34,722 nucleotides of DNA, taken from the NCBI GenBank assembly GCA_021734865.1, contig JAIPIC010000016.1:1-34722 (forward strand). The letters are read 5' to 3'. Each line of letters starts with the position of its first letter. Positions within the stretch are counted from its first letter, which is position 1. A program made the translations under genes and the position numbers. Origin of the DNA: Candidatus Woesearchaeota archaeon. Lineage in GTDB: Archaea; Nanobdellota; Nanobdellia; Woesearchaeales; JAIPIC01. The notes under the pieces are model-generated. The model was given only the letters and a program-made list of their open reading frames with translations, had not been told where the DNA came from and ran no database searches. Positions 14,860 to 20,969 of this stretch are shown in pieces.

Positions 14860-15267
14860 ATGGAAATAACTAAAATAGACAAAGAAATAGAAAGACTACA
14901 AGAGTTAAAGCAAGAATTACTCGATCAAGATTTTATAGAAATTGAACATAATAAAAAGACCTTTAGAATTTACAAATGGGAAAATAAGCCAGTTGGAACC
15001 TTCAAATATCCAAAAGGTTTTAGAATGGCTGAATTTCAAGAGTTTATTGATTTAGTAGATAGTAAAAAATATAAATTAAAAACTTGGATATATCATTGGG
15101 TTAAACATTTTTCTAAATTACAACAAGACAAGGAATATTGTTTGTCTGGGGTTTACTTCGACGGGGACGGCGACGTCGGCTCCGGCTATGGCGTTTTGAA
15201 GGGCTCCTTCGACGTTGGTCGGGTGGTGGTGGTAAAAAACAAGGAGATACAAAATGGAAATAACTGA
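14860..15267 (+). CDS. Putative DGR target protein with hypervariable C-terminus
   Basis: This is a 135-residue protein. Residues 1-95 are an AT-rich, ordinary region with a charged helical start and WIYHWVKHFSKLQQDKEYCL. Residues 100-125 (FDGDGDVGSGYGVLKGSFDV, then GRVVVV) are encoded by a 67% GC patch whose codons are mostly NNC (TTC, GAC, GGC, GTC, TCC). That is the outcome of adenine mutagenesis of AAC codons by a diversity-generating retroelement. The ending GRVVVVKNK resembles hypervariable small proteins I associate with CPR/DPANN genomes. It may bind variable ligands. No reverse transcriptase or template repeat is present in the genome. The gene overlaps the next start by 14 nt. Confidence 0.65.
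   Translation: MEITKIDKEIERLQELKQELLDQDFIEIEHNKKTFRIYKWENKPVGTFKYPKGFRMAEFQEFIDLVDSKKYKLKTWIYHWVKHFSKLQQDKEYCLSGVYFDGDGDVGSGYGVLKGSFDVGRVVVVKNKEIQNGNN
15157..15240 (+). other. Candidate DGR variable region
   Basis: From 15160 to 15229, 47 of 70 bases are G or C by direct count, against roughly one third in the flanks. Of codons 100-118, fourteen end in C with varied first and second bases (GAC, GGC, GTC, TCC, TTC). The patch ends in GGTCGGGTGGTGGTGG, a GC-rich end like the initiation sequence of mutagenic homing. The template repeat with A at these positions is not in the window. Confidence 0.55.
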
Positions 15268-15556
15268 AAAAAACAAACAAGAAATCGAGGAAATAGATTC
15301 TTCAATAGCTAAGTTTAAGGAAATTGGCGTTGGAACTGAAGAACTAAAAGTAGAGAGAAGGGCTATAATCAAAACATCAATCGAATGGTGCGAATCTTGG
15401 ATAAAAAGTATTGTTGATTTGGTAGAGATTGCAAAAGATGATTCTAAAGAAATGGGCTGGGCATTCAAAACATTAAGAAAATTAAAAACCCACTTAGAAT
15501 GGTTAAACCAAGTAGGTCAGCTCTGCGGAGCAGAAAATAAGGAGAAAGAAATATGA
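15254..15556 (+). CDS. Hypothetical protein
   Basis: This 100-residue helical protein follows the DGR-target gene, with AAGGAGAT 3' of the variable patch acting as its Shine-Dalgarno sequence. The N-terminus (MEITEKNKQEIEEIDSSIAK) resembles the start of the upstream gene (MEITKIDKEIERLQELKQEL), suggesting a shared N-terminal module or duplication. The second half has SIEWCESWIKS and LKTHLEWLNQVGQLCG. The function is unknown. It may be an accessory or partner of the variable protein. Confidence 0.6.
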   Translation: MEITEKNKQEIEEIDSSIAKFKEIGVGTEELKVERRAIIKTSIEWCESWIKSIVDLVEIAKDDSKEMGWAFKTLRKLKTHLEWLNQVGQLCGAENKEKEI

Positions 15557-15732
15557 AAGTTGAATTAACAGGAGAAGAGTTAAAGAATATTATGGAAAGT
15601 CTAGATATTGACGAAATCCAAAGAAGAAAGAAAGGATTTTATCCAGTATGGAAAGCGAATTTGACAGATTGGCCAGATTTAATTGGATTTCCATATGTGA
15701 CCTTAGAAAAAATAGAAAATAAATCTAAATAA
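15553..15732 (+). CDS. Small hypothetical protein
   Basis: This 59-residue ORF starts in the stop codon of the previous gene (ATGA overlap). The product MKVELTGEELKNIMESLDI... is acidic at the start, with WKANLTDWPDLIGFPYV in the second half. Clean coupling and coding-like composition support it. No known family. Confidence 0.55.
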   Translation: MKVELTGEELKNIMESLDIDEIQRRKKGFYPVWKANLTDWPDLIGFPYVTLEKIENKSK

Positions 15733-15746
15733 CACAGAGCAGAAGA

Positions 15747-16040
15747 ATGATATTCCCAAACAACTACACAAATTCAGATGGAGACATAGTATTCGAAATT
15801 ACACATGTATCTGAGGCATCATCAGAAAAAAAGAAGGAACTCCTAGACAAAAAACAATACAAAAACTGGCTAACAGTGGATCCAATCACAAATAAAATAA
15901 TCAAATACGAGTGCGAATGTTATGACTTTATGACTACAAAACTAGGAACAGAACCATGCAAACACCTAAGAGAATCAATTGCATTACTAGGAAACTATGG
16001 ATTTATATTATCAGAAAATGCTCAGGAGTGTTTTAAATGA
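15747..16040 (+). CDS. SWIM zinc-finger protein
   Basis: This is a 97-residue protein with CECYDFMTTKLGTEPCKHL, which fits the SWIM zinc finger pattern CxC...CxH (C56, C58, C71, H73). SWIM domains bind DNA or proteins in recombination (Shu-complex/Sws1-like) and transposase contexts. Alone at 97 residues it is probably a small accessory factor. It is close to the PD-(D/E)xK nuclease gene, consistent with a DNA-processing module. It ends inside the start of the YkgJ-like gene (ATGA). Confidence 0.65.
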   Translation: MIFPNNYTNSDGDIVFEITHVSEASSEKKKELLDKKQYKNWLTVDPITNKIIKYECECYDFMTTKLGTEPCKHLRESIALLGNYGFILSENAQECFK

Positions 16041-16453
16041 ACCCATTCAAAAAATGCAAAGAATGCAAGGAATGCTGCAACACCCACAATGGCGGAAGAC
16101 TCATAGTCCCACTAACTAATAGGGAGCAGGTTCGATTCAAAAGAAAAGAGCTTGTAGTTAATGGAGATTGCGAATTCCTGGGGGAAAAAGGGTGTACATT
16201 AGATGACAAATCCAAGCCGGTGATTTGCCACCTATTTCCTCTAGTTCCCTACAAGAGAGAATTAGTTGTCTCAGAGTGCTGCCCATTGGCAGAGGGATTC
16301 AAAAACAACATCGTTGTAGGATCCCCAGAGTTTAAACATTACATTGGATGTCGAGCTCTGTGGGACCCACTAACCGACAGAGAAAAAATCAGACTAAGTA
16401 AACTTTATAGGAACATAAAATGGACAGCAAAAAAGCCAAAAGAAACAGAATAA
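16037..16453 (+). CDS. YkgJ/UPF0153-type cysteine cluster protein
   Basis: This 138-residue protein begins with CKECKECCN (C7, C10, C13, C14), followed by CEFLGEKGCTLDDKSKPVIC and SECCPLAEG. This is the layout of the YkgJ family (Zn/Fe-S cysteine cluster proteins), which often bind a metal and are found in bacteria, archaea and phages. The biochemical function of the family is poorly known. The gene overlaps both neighbours (ATGA at the start, 34 nt at the end). Confidence 0.7.
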   Translation: MNPFKKCKECKECCNTHNGGRLIVPLTNREQVRFKRKELVVNGDCEFLGEKGCTLDDKSKPVICHLFPLVPYKRELVVSECCPLAEGFKNNIVVGSPEFKHYIGCRALWDPLTDREKIRLSKLYRNIKWTAKKPKETE

Positions 16454-16857
16454 ACGGAGCAGACTTCGAGAGAAGAGTAAGGGCAGATCTAGTCGAAAGA
16501 GGCTGGACAGTGATAAAAAATCCTAATAATTTAATAGATGGAGAATTCAAACAAGGAAAAGCCAAGTTCAATCCATTCACCAAGAGAATAATGATGATGG
16601 GTGGGGGATTTCCAGATTTTATTGCTATTAAGAGACACGATATAAGCTCAACAGGCCCAGAATTGGGATGGTTTTATGATGTGATAGGCGTAGAATGCAA
16701 AATTGCAAAATATCTCAAACCGGAAGAAAAAGAAACCTGCCAGTGGATATTAGATAATAACATATTCAGTAAGATTTTAATTGCTTACAAAACTAAAGAA
16801 AAAAACAGAGTAAAAATAAATTATCTAGACTTCGAAGACTATGGAAATAATAAATAA
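16420..16857 (+). CDS. PD-(D/E)xK nuclease, Holliday-junction-resolvase-like
   Basis: This is a 145-residue protein with the catalytic set of restriction-like nucleases: E17 in GADFERRV, D66 in FPDFIAI, and E92-x-K94 in VECKIAKYLK. After this comes a helix with ETCQWILDNNIF, and then ILIAYK, as in archaeal Hjc and VRR-NUC enzymes. It probably resolves branched or recombination intermediates of viral DNA, working with the OB/Rad52-like protein at 13641. Hjc-like function is an inference from fold motifs. A restriction or repair nuclease is an alternative. Confidence 0.7.
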   Translation: MDSKKAKRNRINGADFERRVRADLVERGWTVIKNPNNLIDGEFKQGKAKFNPFTKRIMMMGGGFPDFIAIKRHDISSTGPELGWFYDVIGVECKIAKYLKPEEKETCQWILDNNIFSKILIAYKTKEKNRVKINYLDFEDYGNNK

Positions 16858-17086
16858 AGACTGCAAGCAGGTAATCCTAACAATCTCAAATAAGGAAGTA
16901 ACCCTCTCTCAGGTCGCAGAGAAAACAGGATTCACCCTAAGCAAAACCCAGAAGGTATTCAACAAACTAAACAACGCATTCCTAATCAAAACCCACAAAG
17001 AAGGAAATAGCAGAAAGGTCAAACTATCCAAATGCGGAGTTTACTACCTAGATTTATTTAAGAAAATTGACAGGTGCCGGGGATGA
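16841..17086 (+). CDS. Winged-helix protein
   Basis: This 81-residue protein has a helix-turn-helix reading VTLSQVAEKTGFTLSKTQKV and then FNKLNNAFLIKTHKEG with a beta wing. It probably binds DNA. It overlaps the nuclease gene by 17 nt. The next gene, also winged-helix, begins at the overlapping GATGA. Two adjacent winged-helix genes plus those at 14361 and 18186 give four potential regulators. Confidence 0.65.
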   Translation: MEIINKDCKQVILTISNKEVTLSQVAEKTGFTLSKTQKVFNKLNNAFLIKTHKEGNSRKVKLSKCGVYYLDLFKKIDRCRG

Positions 17087-17361
17087 GCAAACAAGGGGTG
17101 ATAGACGAACTAACCAAGAGCCAAGAATATATGTGCTCACTAGAACTAATGGAAAAACTCCAAATAAACAGGGGAAACGTCTCAAGAGCATGTGCCTCCT
17201 TAGAAAAAGAAGGGAGTGTAACATCCGAAGTAAGGGATGTAATCATAGAACAATCAAATGGAATCAAAAGAAAACAAAAGCTCAAGTACTGGAGAATTGC
17301 GCCACAAGAAGGGAATCCCGGGATATTCGAAGTGTCCAACATGGTTAAAAAACGCATATAG
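17083..17361 (+). CDS. Winged-helix protein, second
   Basis: It has 92 residues from ATG 17083, chosen because the ATGA overlaps the previous stop. A GTG at 17074 would add three residues. The core ELMEKLQINRGNVSRACASL and then EKEGSVTSEVRDV is a helix-turn-helix with wing. It shares the general layout of the 16841 product. The downstream HNH gene overlaps its 3' end by 104 nt in another frame. Confidence 0.6.
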   Translation: MSKQGVIDELTKSQEYMCSLELMEKLQINRGNVSRACASLEKEGSVTSEVRDVIIEQSNGIKRKQKLKYWRIAPQEGNPGIFEVSNMVKKRI

Positions 17362-17572
17362 AAAAGCCGTAAAATTTAGATGTCAGCAATGCGAAAAACA
17401 CGAAGACACCACAGGACAACTCCAACCCCACAGAATCACCAGGGGAAAAGAAGGAGGACTCTACACAGTATACCCAATATTCAAGAAGGGATCCAATGTA
17501 AAGATGTTATGCGATCGATGCCACAAAACAATCCATAAAAATGAGTTTTCGTATGTATCACATAGCTACTAA
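17258..17572 (+). CDS. HNH endonuclease (zinc-containing)
   Basis: This is a 104-residue protein. Residues from ~33 read YRKAVKFRCQQCEKHEDTT, then QLQPHRITRGKEGG (H of HNH), then MLCDRCHKTIHKNEF. The pattern CxxC...H...CxxCH is a typical metal-braced HNH. The first ~30 residues overlap the upstream winged-helix gene in a different frame, a long overlap that may mean the true start lies later in the frame. It may be a terminase-associated or homing nuclease. Its exact role is unknown. Confidence 0.7.
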   Translation: MESKENKSSSTGELRHKKGIPGYSKCPTWLKNAYRKAVKFRCQQCEKHEDTTGQLQPHRITRGKEGGLYTVYPIFKKGSNVKMLCDRCHKTIHKNEFSYVSHSY

Positions 17573-17575
17573 CCC

Positions 17576-17583
17576 CTTAAATA
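17576..17583 (+). promoter_or_regulatory. TATA box for the 17605 gene
   Basis: AACCC then CTTAAATA lies exactly 21 bases before ATG 17605, a one-base variant of the common box. It starts a short operon of small genes. Confidence 0.78.
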
Positions 17584-17604
17584 AACATAACCCCTAGGAA
17601 TAAC

Positions 17605-17856
17605 ATGGCAAACCCACTACAAAGAAAGAATGATACCCTCGCCTCAAGAGTAAATCGAATGACCGAATTCTATGATACCTTTGACCTAAACACCTTCGAA
17701 GATTTTGTAGAAAAGATGGAATATAATGTAGAATCGTCTTGGGAATTCCTAGACATGCAGACAAGAATGGACTATCAAGTAACAAACGGAAAAAACCCTA
17801 TAATCTATGACTACATGGAGAGACTAAAAAAACACCGCGAAAATGATAATTACTAA
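17605..17856 (+). CDS. Hypothetical protein with leaderless promoter
   Basis: This 83-residue, charged helical protein includes FEDFVEKMEYNVESSWEFLD. There is no recognised domain. It has its own promoter and starts immediately at the predicted transcription start, so it is translated leaderless. The next gene overlaps its stop by 14 nt. Confidence 0.6.
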   Translation: MANPLQRKNDTLASRVNRMTEFYDTFDLNTFEDFVEKMEYNVESSWEFLDMQTRMDYQVTNGKNPIIYDYMERLKKHRENDNY

Positions 17857-18043
17857 CGTCCACGAACCAAAACATACAGAAGGAATGTTTGTAGAACTCT
17901 GGCCAGGACTAGAAAACAGAGTAGAAGACCTGAAAAGAGGTATAATCCCAATACCAAAAAATGAGGGCGAAGCTAGAATCAATAGTGAGATTCATAATCG
18001 AATCAATAAAATCCGAGAAAATCGTCGACGAGAATTCATCTAA
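17843..18043 (+). CDS. Small hypothetical protein
   Basis: This 66-residue ORF starts within the end of the preceding gene. The product reads MIITNVHEPKHTEGMFVELW and then a basic tail (NRINKIRENRRREFI). The basic C-terminus could bind nucleic acid. It overlaps the 17961 ORF by 83 nt, so only one of the two may be expressed at full length. Confidence 0.45.
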   Translation: MIITNVHEPKHTEGMFVELWPGLENRVEDLKRGIIPIPKNEGEARINSEIHNRINKIRENRRREFI

Positions 18044-18170
18044 GGAGGGGTACGAACCAATACCTCAAATAGACTTCTTAGAGCAAGATGACGATGCATA
18101 TGGGACAAATTACGGATTATTTATCGGATCCAGAATTGTACCAGTTTATAGAAACTTTTATAAAGACTAA
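17961..18170 (+). CDS. Small hypothetical protein, overlapping
   Basis: This 69-residue ORF sits in another frame of the 17843 gene over its first 83 nt. Its second half, with PQIDFLEQDDDAYGTNYG and then LFIGSRIVPVYRNF, looks protein-like. AAGGAGGGG (18042-18050) lies inside it and has no obvious ATG after it. Evidence for expression is weak. Confidence 0.35.
   Translation: MRAKLESIVRFIIESIKSEKIVDENSSKEGYEPIPQIDFLEQDDDAYGTNYGLFIGSRIVPVYRNFYKD
18157..18164 (+). promoter_or_regulatory. TATA box for the 18186 gene, extended motif
   Basis: TTTATAAA lies exactly 21 bases before ATG 18186. Between box and ATG, AATAATGTGTA plus most flanking bases match the stretch after the 30516 box (17 of 21 positions identical), so the two starts share more than a TATA element. 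Confidence 0.75.
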
Positions 18171-18185
18171 TAATGTGTACAATAT

Positions 18186-18383
18186 ATGGCAAATGAAGAG
18201 GTCAGAGAAAAAGAAATCACCGAATTATTAAAACAGTACAATCGGCCGTTGTCAATTACTGAAATCGCCGAAAAAACAGACATCCCAAGAATCTCAACAA
18301 GAATAATTCTAGCTAAACTCGAAGGCCAAGACCAGATAGAAACCTATCATATAGGCAGAGCCAAAGTTCACAAATGGAAGTAG
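18186..18383 (+). CDS. Winged-helix regulator
   Basis: This 65-residue protein reads EITELLKQYNRPLSITEIAE, then KTDIPRISTRIILAKLEGQD, then IETYHIGRAKVHKWK: a minimal winged helix with wing hairpin, as in ArsR/FaeA-like regulators. It has its own leaderless promoter of the extended class shared with 30545, so it may be made at a different time from the rest of the early operon. It overlaps the next gene by 10 nt. Confidence 0.65.
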   Translation: MANEEVREKEITELLKQYNRPLSITEIAEKTDIPRISTRIILAKLEGQDQIETYHIGRAKVHKWK

Positions 18384-18649
18384 AACCAAAAGAGTGCAGT
18401 GTGGAAACAGTAAGTGTATTCGAAATGGACCTAGGCGAAGCTCAAGAATTAATCTCGAAATCTAATGGCGAGCAGCAGGAGGGGAATCCCAACCCCAACT
18501 CGCCTGCTGATTATGACCACCGAGGAAATCTAATCTGTCCAAAATGCAAACAAACTTACCCAACTAATGTTCAAAGTCACAATCCCAGAATTCCTAAAAG
18601 ACATGTATTATTGTCCAGTATGCGAAGGAATCTTCAAACAGGGATTTAA
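18374..18649 (+). CDS. Zinc-ribbon protein, frame 1 part (apparent frameshift)
   Basis: This 91-residue ORF contains one zinc knuckle, GNLICPKCKQTYPTN. After this the frame turns into sequence of no clear type (SHNPRIPKRHVLLSSMRR). The matching second knuckle (YYCPVCEGIFKQ) is encoded in the +1 frame at 18567-18668. A +1 shift near 18567 (AAT-G-TTC) would give a normal ribbon CxxC-(~22)-CxxC. Either this is a recent single-base insertion, a programmed +1 shift, or two separate products. The N-terminal 50 residues are acidic and low in complexity. Confidence 0.5.
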   Translation: MEVEPKECSVETVSVFEMDLGEAQELISKSNGEQQEGNPNPNSPADYDHRGNLICPKCKQTYPTNVQSHNPRIPKRHVLLSSMRRNLQTGI

Positions 18650-18668
18650 AAAAATAGAATGGAAATAG
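18567..18668 (+). CDS. Zinc-ribbon second half, other frame
   Basis: From ATG 18567 this frame encodes 33 residues, MFKVTIPEFLKDMYYCPVCE then GIFKQGFKKIEWK, with the CPVC knuckle that the upstream ORF lacks. It ends at TAG 18666-18668, ten bases into the ParB-methyltransferase gene. It is most likely the continuation of the 18374 gene rather than an independent gene. Confidence 0.45.
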   Translation: MFKVTIPEFLKDMYYCPVCEGIFKQGFKKIEWK

Positions 18669-19921
18669 AAAAAGTAAGAATAAGCGAAATAATGCCCTAC
18701 GAGAACAACCCTCGTAATAACAAAAGGGCAATAGACATCGTAGCAAAATCAATAAAACAATTCGGATTTAAGGTGCCTGTAATTCTAGACAAAAAGAACG
18801 TAATAATCGCAGGACACACAAGAATCCAAGCAGCACTAAAACTAGGAATCCAAGAAGTTCCAGTTATCTACGCAGACGACCTAACAAAAGAACAAATAGA
18901 CGCATTTAGAATCATGGAAAATAAATCCCAGGAATATTCCAAATGGGACTTCGACAAGCTAGCAATAGAACTAAAAGACCTAGACAAAAGAGACTACGAC
19001 CTAGAATTCACAGGACTGTCAGAGGGAGAAATAAACAGAATCCTACATCCTAAGGAAACAATCCCAAAAGGTGGAAAAGAACCAAAATATAAGGTAAAAG
19101 AAGGGCAAGTTTTTATCTTAGGCAAGCACCGACTGATCTGCGGAGACTCAACAAAACCAAAGACATTCGAGAAGTTAATGAAAGGTCAGAAGGCAGACAT
19201 GGTTTATACAGACCCACCCTATGGAGTAAGCTACTCTGGAATAAACAACCCAAACGGACGAGACTGGAAAGTAATAGATGGAGACAACATGCGAGGAGAT
19301 GAACTCTATGACATGCTACACTTGGCATTCGAAAACGTATTTTTTAACACTGTAGACAATCCAGCATTATATATCTTCCACGCAAGCTCCAACCAAATAA
19401 TCTTCGAGAAGGCACTAAACCAAACAGGATTCACAGTCAAACAACAATTAATCTGGAACAAACACCACGTACTAGGACACTCACACTACCACTGGACACA
19501 CGAGCCAATATTCTACTGCGCAAAAGGGAACAAAACTCCTAACTGGTACGGTACTAGAGCAAACAAGACAATCACAAACGAAATCAAACCACATGAGATG
19601 ACAGAAGAAGAACTAAGAGACTTCGTGGTGAGATCCATAAATGCAGGATCCGTGATCGCATGCAAGAAAGACAACGCAACAGACTACATACATCCAACCC
19701 AAAAACCTGCAGAATTAGCAGAAAAGATGATAATAAACAGCTCAAAAGCCGGACAAATAGTGCTTGAGCCATTTGCAGGGTCTGGAAGCACACTAATCGC
19801 ATGCGAGAAGAGACAAAGAAAATGCTACGCAGTAGAAATGGACCCAACATTCTGCTCACACATAATCGAGCGATGGGAAGAATTCACCGGAAATAAACAC
19901 GAGGTAGAAGATGGCCAATAG
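18659..19921 (+). CDS. ParB-like domain fused to DNA adenine/cytosine-N4 methyltransferase
   Basis: This is a 420-residue protein. Residues ~1-100 form a ParB/sulfiredoxin-like domain with IIAGHTRIQAALKLG (AGHTR at 51-55) and a DAFRIMENKS segment. Residues ~145-415 are an amino-methyltransferase with catalytic motif IV DPPYGV (185-190), HPTQKP, and SAM-binding FAGSGST (372-378) near the C-terminus, i.e. the beta-type motif order. This fusion is frequent in phages. It methylates viral DNA and probably protects it from host restriction, with the ParB part contributing DNA binding. The first codons overlap the zinc-ribbon ORF. Confidence 0.9.
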   Translation: MEIEKVRISEIMPYENNPRNNKRAIDIVAKSIKQFGFKVPVILDKKNVIIAGHTRIQAALKLGIQEVPVIYADDLTKEQIDAFRIMENKSQEYSKWDFDKLAIELKDLDKRDYDLEFTGLSEGEINRILHPKETIPKGGKEPKYKVKEGQVFILGKHRLICGDSTKPKTFEKLMKGQKADMVYTDPPYGVSYSGINNPNGRDWKVIDGDNMRGDELYDMLHLAFENVFFNTVDNPALYIFHASSNQIIFEKALNQTGFTVKQQLIWNKHHVLGHSHYHWTHEPIFYCAKGNKTPNWYGTRANKTITNEIKPHEMTEEELRDFVVRSINAGSVIACKKDNATDYIHPTQKPAELAEKMIINSSKAGQIVLEPFAGSGSTLIACEKRQRKCYAVEMDPTFCSHIIERWEEFTGNKHEVEDGQ

Positions 19922-20075
19922 CGAAATATACTCAATAAAACTATCCAAAGACCAAATCAAAGTACTAGAAGTAGCACTAATAAATGGCCAAATAAACGAA
20001 TGTTATTCAGAAAAGGCAGAACCCATCGTAGAATCATTACTTTATTCACTAAAGGAGGACATAGAATTAATATGA
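19911..20075 (+). CDS. Small acidic protein
   Basis: This 54-residue ORF starts inside the methyltransferase stop region. The product has MANSEIYSIKLSKDQIKVLE and ends EPIVESLLYSLKEDIELI. It looks helical. Its stop overlaps the next ATG (ATGA). There is no known function. It was recognised as a gene from tight coupling to its neighbours. Confidence 0.5.
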   Translation: MANSEIYSIKLSKDQIKVLEVALINGQINECYSEKAEPIVESLLYSLKEDIELI

Positions 20076-20314
20076 AAAAACTAAAAGAATACCGAGTAGT
20101 AAAGGCAATAAGAAACTACATAACACCCTATGAGGCAAGACTAGATGAATTTTGGATCATAAAACAAAAAGCCAGAACATTCTTCGGGAAGTTAATCTGG
20201 GTAGATTTTAAAGTTGAATTTAAGTGTGGTGATTATTCCTGGATGAAAACACCAGAATTCAAAGACAGAGAAAGCGCAGAAAAGTACTTGGAGGGACTAA
20301 AAACATTAATATGA
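20072..20314 (+). CDS. Hypothetical protein
   Basis: It has 80 residues from ATG 20072, which overlaps the previous stop and follows AAAGGAGGA (20051-20059). A longer version from 20000 would begin within the previous gene. The product reads MKKLKEYRVVKAIRNYITPY and then IWVDFKVEFKCGDYSWMKTPEF and a helical end. Its wide aromatic content suggests a small alpha/beta fold. The family is unknown. Confidence 0.55.
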   Translation: MKKLKEYRVVKAIRNYITPYEARLDEFWIIKQKARTFFGKLIWVDFKVEFKCGDYSWMKTPEFKDRESAEKYLEGLKTLI

Positions 20315-20769
20315 GGGAAGAAACAAGTAAGCAAAGAAAGAAGAAGACCAGGTGGCAAACCATAAAACAAGAGATTTCATGGCAATGGACACTAATCAAA
20401 GCAAGAGCAATCATAAAATACTATGACCGAAGAGACAAGAAACTCGCTAGGAAGCATTGTAAGAAAGGATTTCATAAATTCGTACCAGACGGCCTAAGAG
20501 TAGAGAGAAGTACGAAATCTGGGGGCTCAAAACTCGTAATCAATGCCAAATTCCATGAGTGTCAGGTCTGTAACATCAAAATGTTCCACACTGCACGCGA
20601 AGCACAAAAATATTGTGATTACCTTAAAAAAGAAGCAAATAAGACGTTTGACCTAACATTCACAAAGAAATTAAAGAATTTAAGAAGTTCCACAGGAAAT
20701 CAAAAACAAGGGGTACGTTTCCACTCCACAAAAAAGGGGAGTACAAGGCGTAAAACACCACGATATTGA
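20311..20769 (+). CDS. Basic zinc-binding hypothetical protein
   Basis: This 152-residue protein is strongly basic throughout (KQRKKKTRW, KKLARKHCKKGFHKF). It has C, H and CQVC residues (KHCKKGFHKF, then FHECQVCNIKM) that could bind zinc, and the fragment TAREAQKYCDYLKKEA. It is probably nucleic-acid binding. The last ~30 residues lie in the repeated TTCCACAGGAAAT region. No family is recognised. Confidence 0.55.
   Translation: MREETSKQRKKKTRWQTIKQEISWQWTLIKARAIIKYYDRRDKKLARKHCKKGFHKFVPDGLRVERSTKSGGSKLVINAKFHECQVCNIKMFHTAREAQKYCDYLKKEANKTFDLTFTKKLKNLRSSTGNQKQGVRFHSTKKGSTRRKTPRY
20688..20704. repeat. 17-bp repeat TTCCACAGGAAATCAAA, copy 1
   Basis: The 17-bp word TTCCACAGGAAATCAAA occurs here and again at 20773-20789. 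Its core TTCC-ACA-GGAA is palindromic. A further GTTTCCAC lies at 20717-20724, and CATGGAAAC occurs inverted at 20818-20826. Clustered copies near the small terminase gene could be protein-binding sites (packaging or origin). Confidence 0.55.
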
Positions 20770-20772
20770 GGT

Positions 20773-20789
20773 TTCCACAGGAAATCAAA
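20773..20789. repeat. 17-bp repeat TTCCACAGGAAATCAAA, copy 2
   Basis: This is the second exact copy, 85 bp after the first. Here the palindrome extends one base further on each side (TTTCC-ACA-GGAAA). It lies in the 200-bp gap between the 20311 and 20970 genes, next to the hairpin structure at 20857-20923. Confidence 0.55.
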
Positions 20790-20856
20790 GAATATCCACT
20801 GCATTTCCTATGGAGCACATGGAAACTTCAAATAACTTCAAACTCACAAATCACAG

Positions 20857-20923
20857 TCATGAGACTCATTGCAGGGGAAACCCGAGTTCGTAAAGAGCGA
20901 ACAAAGTGGTAAGGGACTCATGA
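20857..20923 (+). ncRNA. Structured element upstream of the small terminase gene
   Basis: A 7-bp closing stem TCATGAG (20857-20863) / CTCATGA (20917-20923) encloses two hairpins, GGG-GAAA-CCC (20874-20883, GNRA loop) and GTTCG-TAAAGAG-CGAAC (20886-20902). In total the element spans 67 nt. It could be a small RNA, a packaging (pac) or replication element, or a terminator-linked structure. AGGC/GCCT (20926-20940) follows and the next TATA begins immediately after. Confidence 0.4.
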
Positions 20924-20940
20924 TAGGCATTCACTAGCCT

Positions 20941-20948
20941 TTTATATC
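20941..20948 (+). promoter_or_regulatory. TATA box for the terminase operon
   Basis: CTTTTATATC (TATA TTTATATC) lies 21 bases before ATG 20970, the same spacing as at other promoters. It starts the terminase and late gene operon. Confidence 0.72.
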
Positions 20949-20969
20949 CCGAACCACATAATCAAAAAG

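Noticed and set aside
17067-17348. Alternative frame ORF at 17067-17348
   Set aside because: The product is Arg/Lys/Thr-rich without pattern. The 17083 frame encodes a clear winged helix and starts at an overlapping ATGA.
20688-20826. CRISPR array
   Set aside because: Only two exact 17-bp copies, with unequal neighbours and one within a coding region. No series of evenly spaced repeats.
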